64,000 nt of DNA from Prochilodus magdalenae (taxonomy: Eukaryota > Chordata > Actinopteri > Characiformes > Prochilodontidae), in NCBI GenBank assembly GCA_024036415.1, contig JAMWET010006786.1:1-64000 (forward strand), in the 5' to 3' direction. Of this stretch, positions 61,701 through 64,000 are shown in pieces; the stretch's first letter is position 1, and each line of letters opens with the position of its first letter. The notes under the pieces are model-generated. The model was given only the letters and a program-made list of their open reading frames with translations. It searched no databases and was not told where the DNA came from. Made by a program: the position numbers and the translations under genes.

Positions 61701-62451
61701 TGCACAATGTGTTGGTTGAAGTTTAACCTATTGCGATATTGATATCACAGAAAGCTGGCAAAGTTGAAATGAGCTTCTAACCAATCAGAGTGTTAGACAG
61801 CAGGACAGTTAGTGTTGACATAAGTATGAATAAGCCTTTCTCAAATTGCCTTCAAATACAACACTTGGTATTTTAAGCAAGTTTACTAAGTTTATAGCAG
61901 ATATTAGCAAGTTTTTATATTTATAGTTTCATTATTTAACATAATAACATTTGAGAAGGCTTGACACAGATCTGCATGGATCAGCCTTTAGACTATTTTA
62001 CCAACATTGTGAGCGGTAGATAGGAAAAACTCAGATGACATGTGTTGGTTCACTGATTTGATGGTAACTAAAATGCCGGTATTAATTACTGCATTATTAC
62101 TTTAATTTATATAGCGCAGTACGCAGTGTAGCCTGGAAACTCTAAAAGCTGAAAATGTCTTTGTGTGATGTAGCGTGTCTAGGCGTCTAGTCCAAGCAGC
62201 CTTATAGCTGCAGCACAATGTCATTCCAGCAGCCAGACACTACCAGCCCAAGCAGCCCCACCGCTCCAGAGCATTATTCAGCCGTATAGAACTGGCAATA
62301 GGTCCAGGCAACCTCATAGCTACGATATACTGTCACTCAAGCAACCATTCCAGCCTGCATCATTGCTGTCATGTAACAATCATTCTGGACCAATGTCTTG
62401 ATGCAATAGCAAAGCCCTCTTCCAATGGGTACCAAAGCGTACGCAGAAACA

Positions 62452-62520
62452 AGATAGATAGATAGATAGATAGATACTTTATTGATCCCAGAGGGAAATT
62501 CAAGGCATCCAGTAGCAGGT
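62452..62520 (-). repeat. Retroposon-like tail with GATA microsatellite
   Basis: AGATA repeats (about 62452-62476) abut ACTTTATTGATCCCAGAGGG and AAATTCAAGG. Read on the - strand this ends GATCAATAAAGT then TATC repeats, the usual form of a non-LTR retrotransposon 3' tail in fish. The following AT-rich stretch to about 62650 may belong to it. Confidence 0.6.
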
Positions 62521-63644
62521 ATACAAACTATACAGAAGTAACAACAGAAGCAAGATAGATTTGTACAAAATAGAGACAATACTATATAAAGTAATAACAA
62601 TAACAATAAAAACAATACAACATATATGAAAAATGAGGTAAAACGGCAGCTGTGCTGCACTAACACCGAGACGTGGATATTGTGACCTCAGTTTTGAGCT
62701 AAATTGTACAAAGTTTTCCTCATGTCAATAATAAAAATCTACATTTACATTAGCAGTATAATAGCAGTAGTAACATGCAGCCTTAGAGTTGAACCTGCTA
62801 TGTGTTTCCACTATGTGATTTCATATCATTACCCCAGCATGCCTGTCCCTGTGTGTTCGTAACTCCCCCAGTCACACTGATTACTTATCCTTAATATGTG
62901 CGTATACTTCTTTTGACAGAGCTTATGAATTTTTCAGCCAAACCATCTGCCTGTGAGAAACGGTCAGTAATGATTAATGCGGTGGCGCAGAGGGAAATGT
63001 GTAGCACATCTGTCCTGGACTCCTGGACCTGAGGGAGAGTAAATGCTGCTCTTGCTTTACAGCCTTGGATCCAGCTTGCTAATGTCTCAGATAGTTGAGG
63101 AAAAAATAATCCGGACGAAACGGGCGGTTTGTATCTTTTGTCGGGCGATGAGGAAAAAACACAGTTATTCCGTTGAACTGCCCAGATTTCCGAGCTGTCG
63201 GCAGCCTGTGGTCTCATATTTCTCTGTTTTTTCACAAAGCAATGAGAGAACTGGTAAAGTCATCAGGCCAGTGATCAGCCGCTACCCTTTTGTTCACTGG
63301 CGTCACCGACACCCACTGTGAGGAAATGAGGATTTTCATAAGAAGGAAAGGATGTGGTGAAATAAAAGCACCTGATATAGTGAGATACTAGGTCTTTTGT
63401 GTCAGGGTGATTAAGGCAGGGTAAAAAACATGTTGAACAATAAAAACTAGATGCTGTTTTGTATCTCAATGCAGTATTAACAGCAACTGTTAATTCTTTA
63501 AACTATAAACGTACTAGACACAGTTAAAGAGTAAGTCTAGCCATTCACTCTCAACAGCACAAACCGTCAGGACAAATATCAACAGTGTAGAAGAAGTATA
63601 TTATGAAGAACAGAAACTCCTCATACAGAATTCTACATTGTATA

Positions 63645-64000
63645 TGCACTCATTGTCACAGAGAAGGTGTTGGATTGTAATACTGTTAGAAAGGAAAGTA
63701 AAGGTAACCAGGAACAATAGATTTAGACTGATATGGACAATGTTTATTAAGCTACACATACAGAAGTAGTGTCTCTCAGTATTATGTGGACCGCCATGTT
63801 TGCTATCGCAACATGCATACAGCTCTGCGTTGAGTTGTAGAGGTTCTTGGTATCCTGTGATAATCCATCCCATGCATCTTGAATATTCTCACACCGTTCC
63901 TACAGGTTTTCTTTGGGTGGAGGTGGAGTGACACCAGGCCTTCTGGACATGTGATGCTTAACAACAAACCGTTTATCTTAATGCTGACCATGGTCCCTCC
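63645..64000 (-). mobile_element. Family A Tc1-like relic, runs off the edge
   Basis: It shares TTTAGACTGATATGGACA, AAGCTACACATACAGAA and CAGGCCTTCTGGACATGTGA with other family A copies. On the - strand a broken frame reads ENIQDAWDGLSQDT then KNLYNS, the Tc1 transposase C-terminal pattern (W..IPQDT..NLY.SMP). The remainder lies beyond 64000. Confidence 0.7.

Larger units (their letters stand above)
54139..64000 (+). other. PIEZO1 intron 2, partial
   Basis: No exon recognisable as PIEZO1 exon 3 lies here. Apart from the listed repeats, the stretches 55680-57525, 57605-58250, 58760-62450 and 62650-63645 look like unique AT-rich intronic DNA. Confidence 0.75.

Noticed and set aside
54139..64000. 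Possible PIEZO1 exon 3
   Set aside because: I looked for the hydrophobic continuation after exon 2 between splice sites and found no segment with the conserved pattern.

Overview
The window is vertebrate nuclear DNA, almost certainly from a ray-finned (teleost) fish. The genes are split by GT-AG introns and encode typical vertebrate proteins. The intergenic and intronic DNA is full of Tc1/mariner relics, short inverted-repeat elements and dinucleotide microsatellites, as in fish genomes. One short inverted-repeat family (53.2 kb, with a fragment at 9.2 kb) resembles repeats I associate with catfish and characins, so an otophysan fish is a weak guess.

Three protein genes are supported. APRT (adenine phosphoribosyltransferase) lies on the + strand, five coding exons from 6154 to 9860, and is complete at 182 codons. 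CDT1 (replication licensing factor) lies on the - strand, ten coding exons from 16187 down to 11476, and is complete at 684 codons. PIEZO1 (mechanosensitive cation channel) lies on the + strand. Only its first two coding exons are here (19462-19525 and 54043-54138), separated by a 34.5 kb intron, and the rest lies beyond the right edge. APRT and CDT1 are tail to tail; CDT1 and PIEZO1 are head to head. The same adjacency exists in mammals (human 16q24: PIEZO1-CDT1-APRT-GALNS), so this is conserved synteny. No GALNS exon was recognised at the left edge.

Layout: 1-6050 is non-coding, with a decayed Tc1-like element with long inverted repeats (about 855-2830), a retroposon-like tail and a GT microsatellite. 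6050-9860 is APRT, whose introns 2 and 4 carry the same roughly 30-bp minisatellite in opposite orientations. 9861-11475 is the convergent intergenic region. 11476-16187 is CDT1, followed by a cell-cycle-type promoter (16300-16450). 16620-16800 is an AT-rich perfect palindrome. 16800-19461 is the PIEZO1 upstream region, with a hairpin element. 19462-64000 is PIEZO1 exon 1, giant intron 1, exon 2 and part of intron 2. It holds transposon relics, microsatellites (including a 540-bp CT array) and a 137-bp higher-order minisatellite.

The three genes do not form a pathway. APRT is purine salvage, CDT1 loads MCM helicase before S phase, and PIEZO1 is a plasma-membrane channel; they are neighbours by ancestry. 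I found no convincing new multi-gene system. The most notable signals are structural: the opposed minisatellites bracketing APRT exons 3-4, a GC-AG intron in APRT, the palindrome next to CDT1, and several self-defined repeat families.
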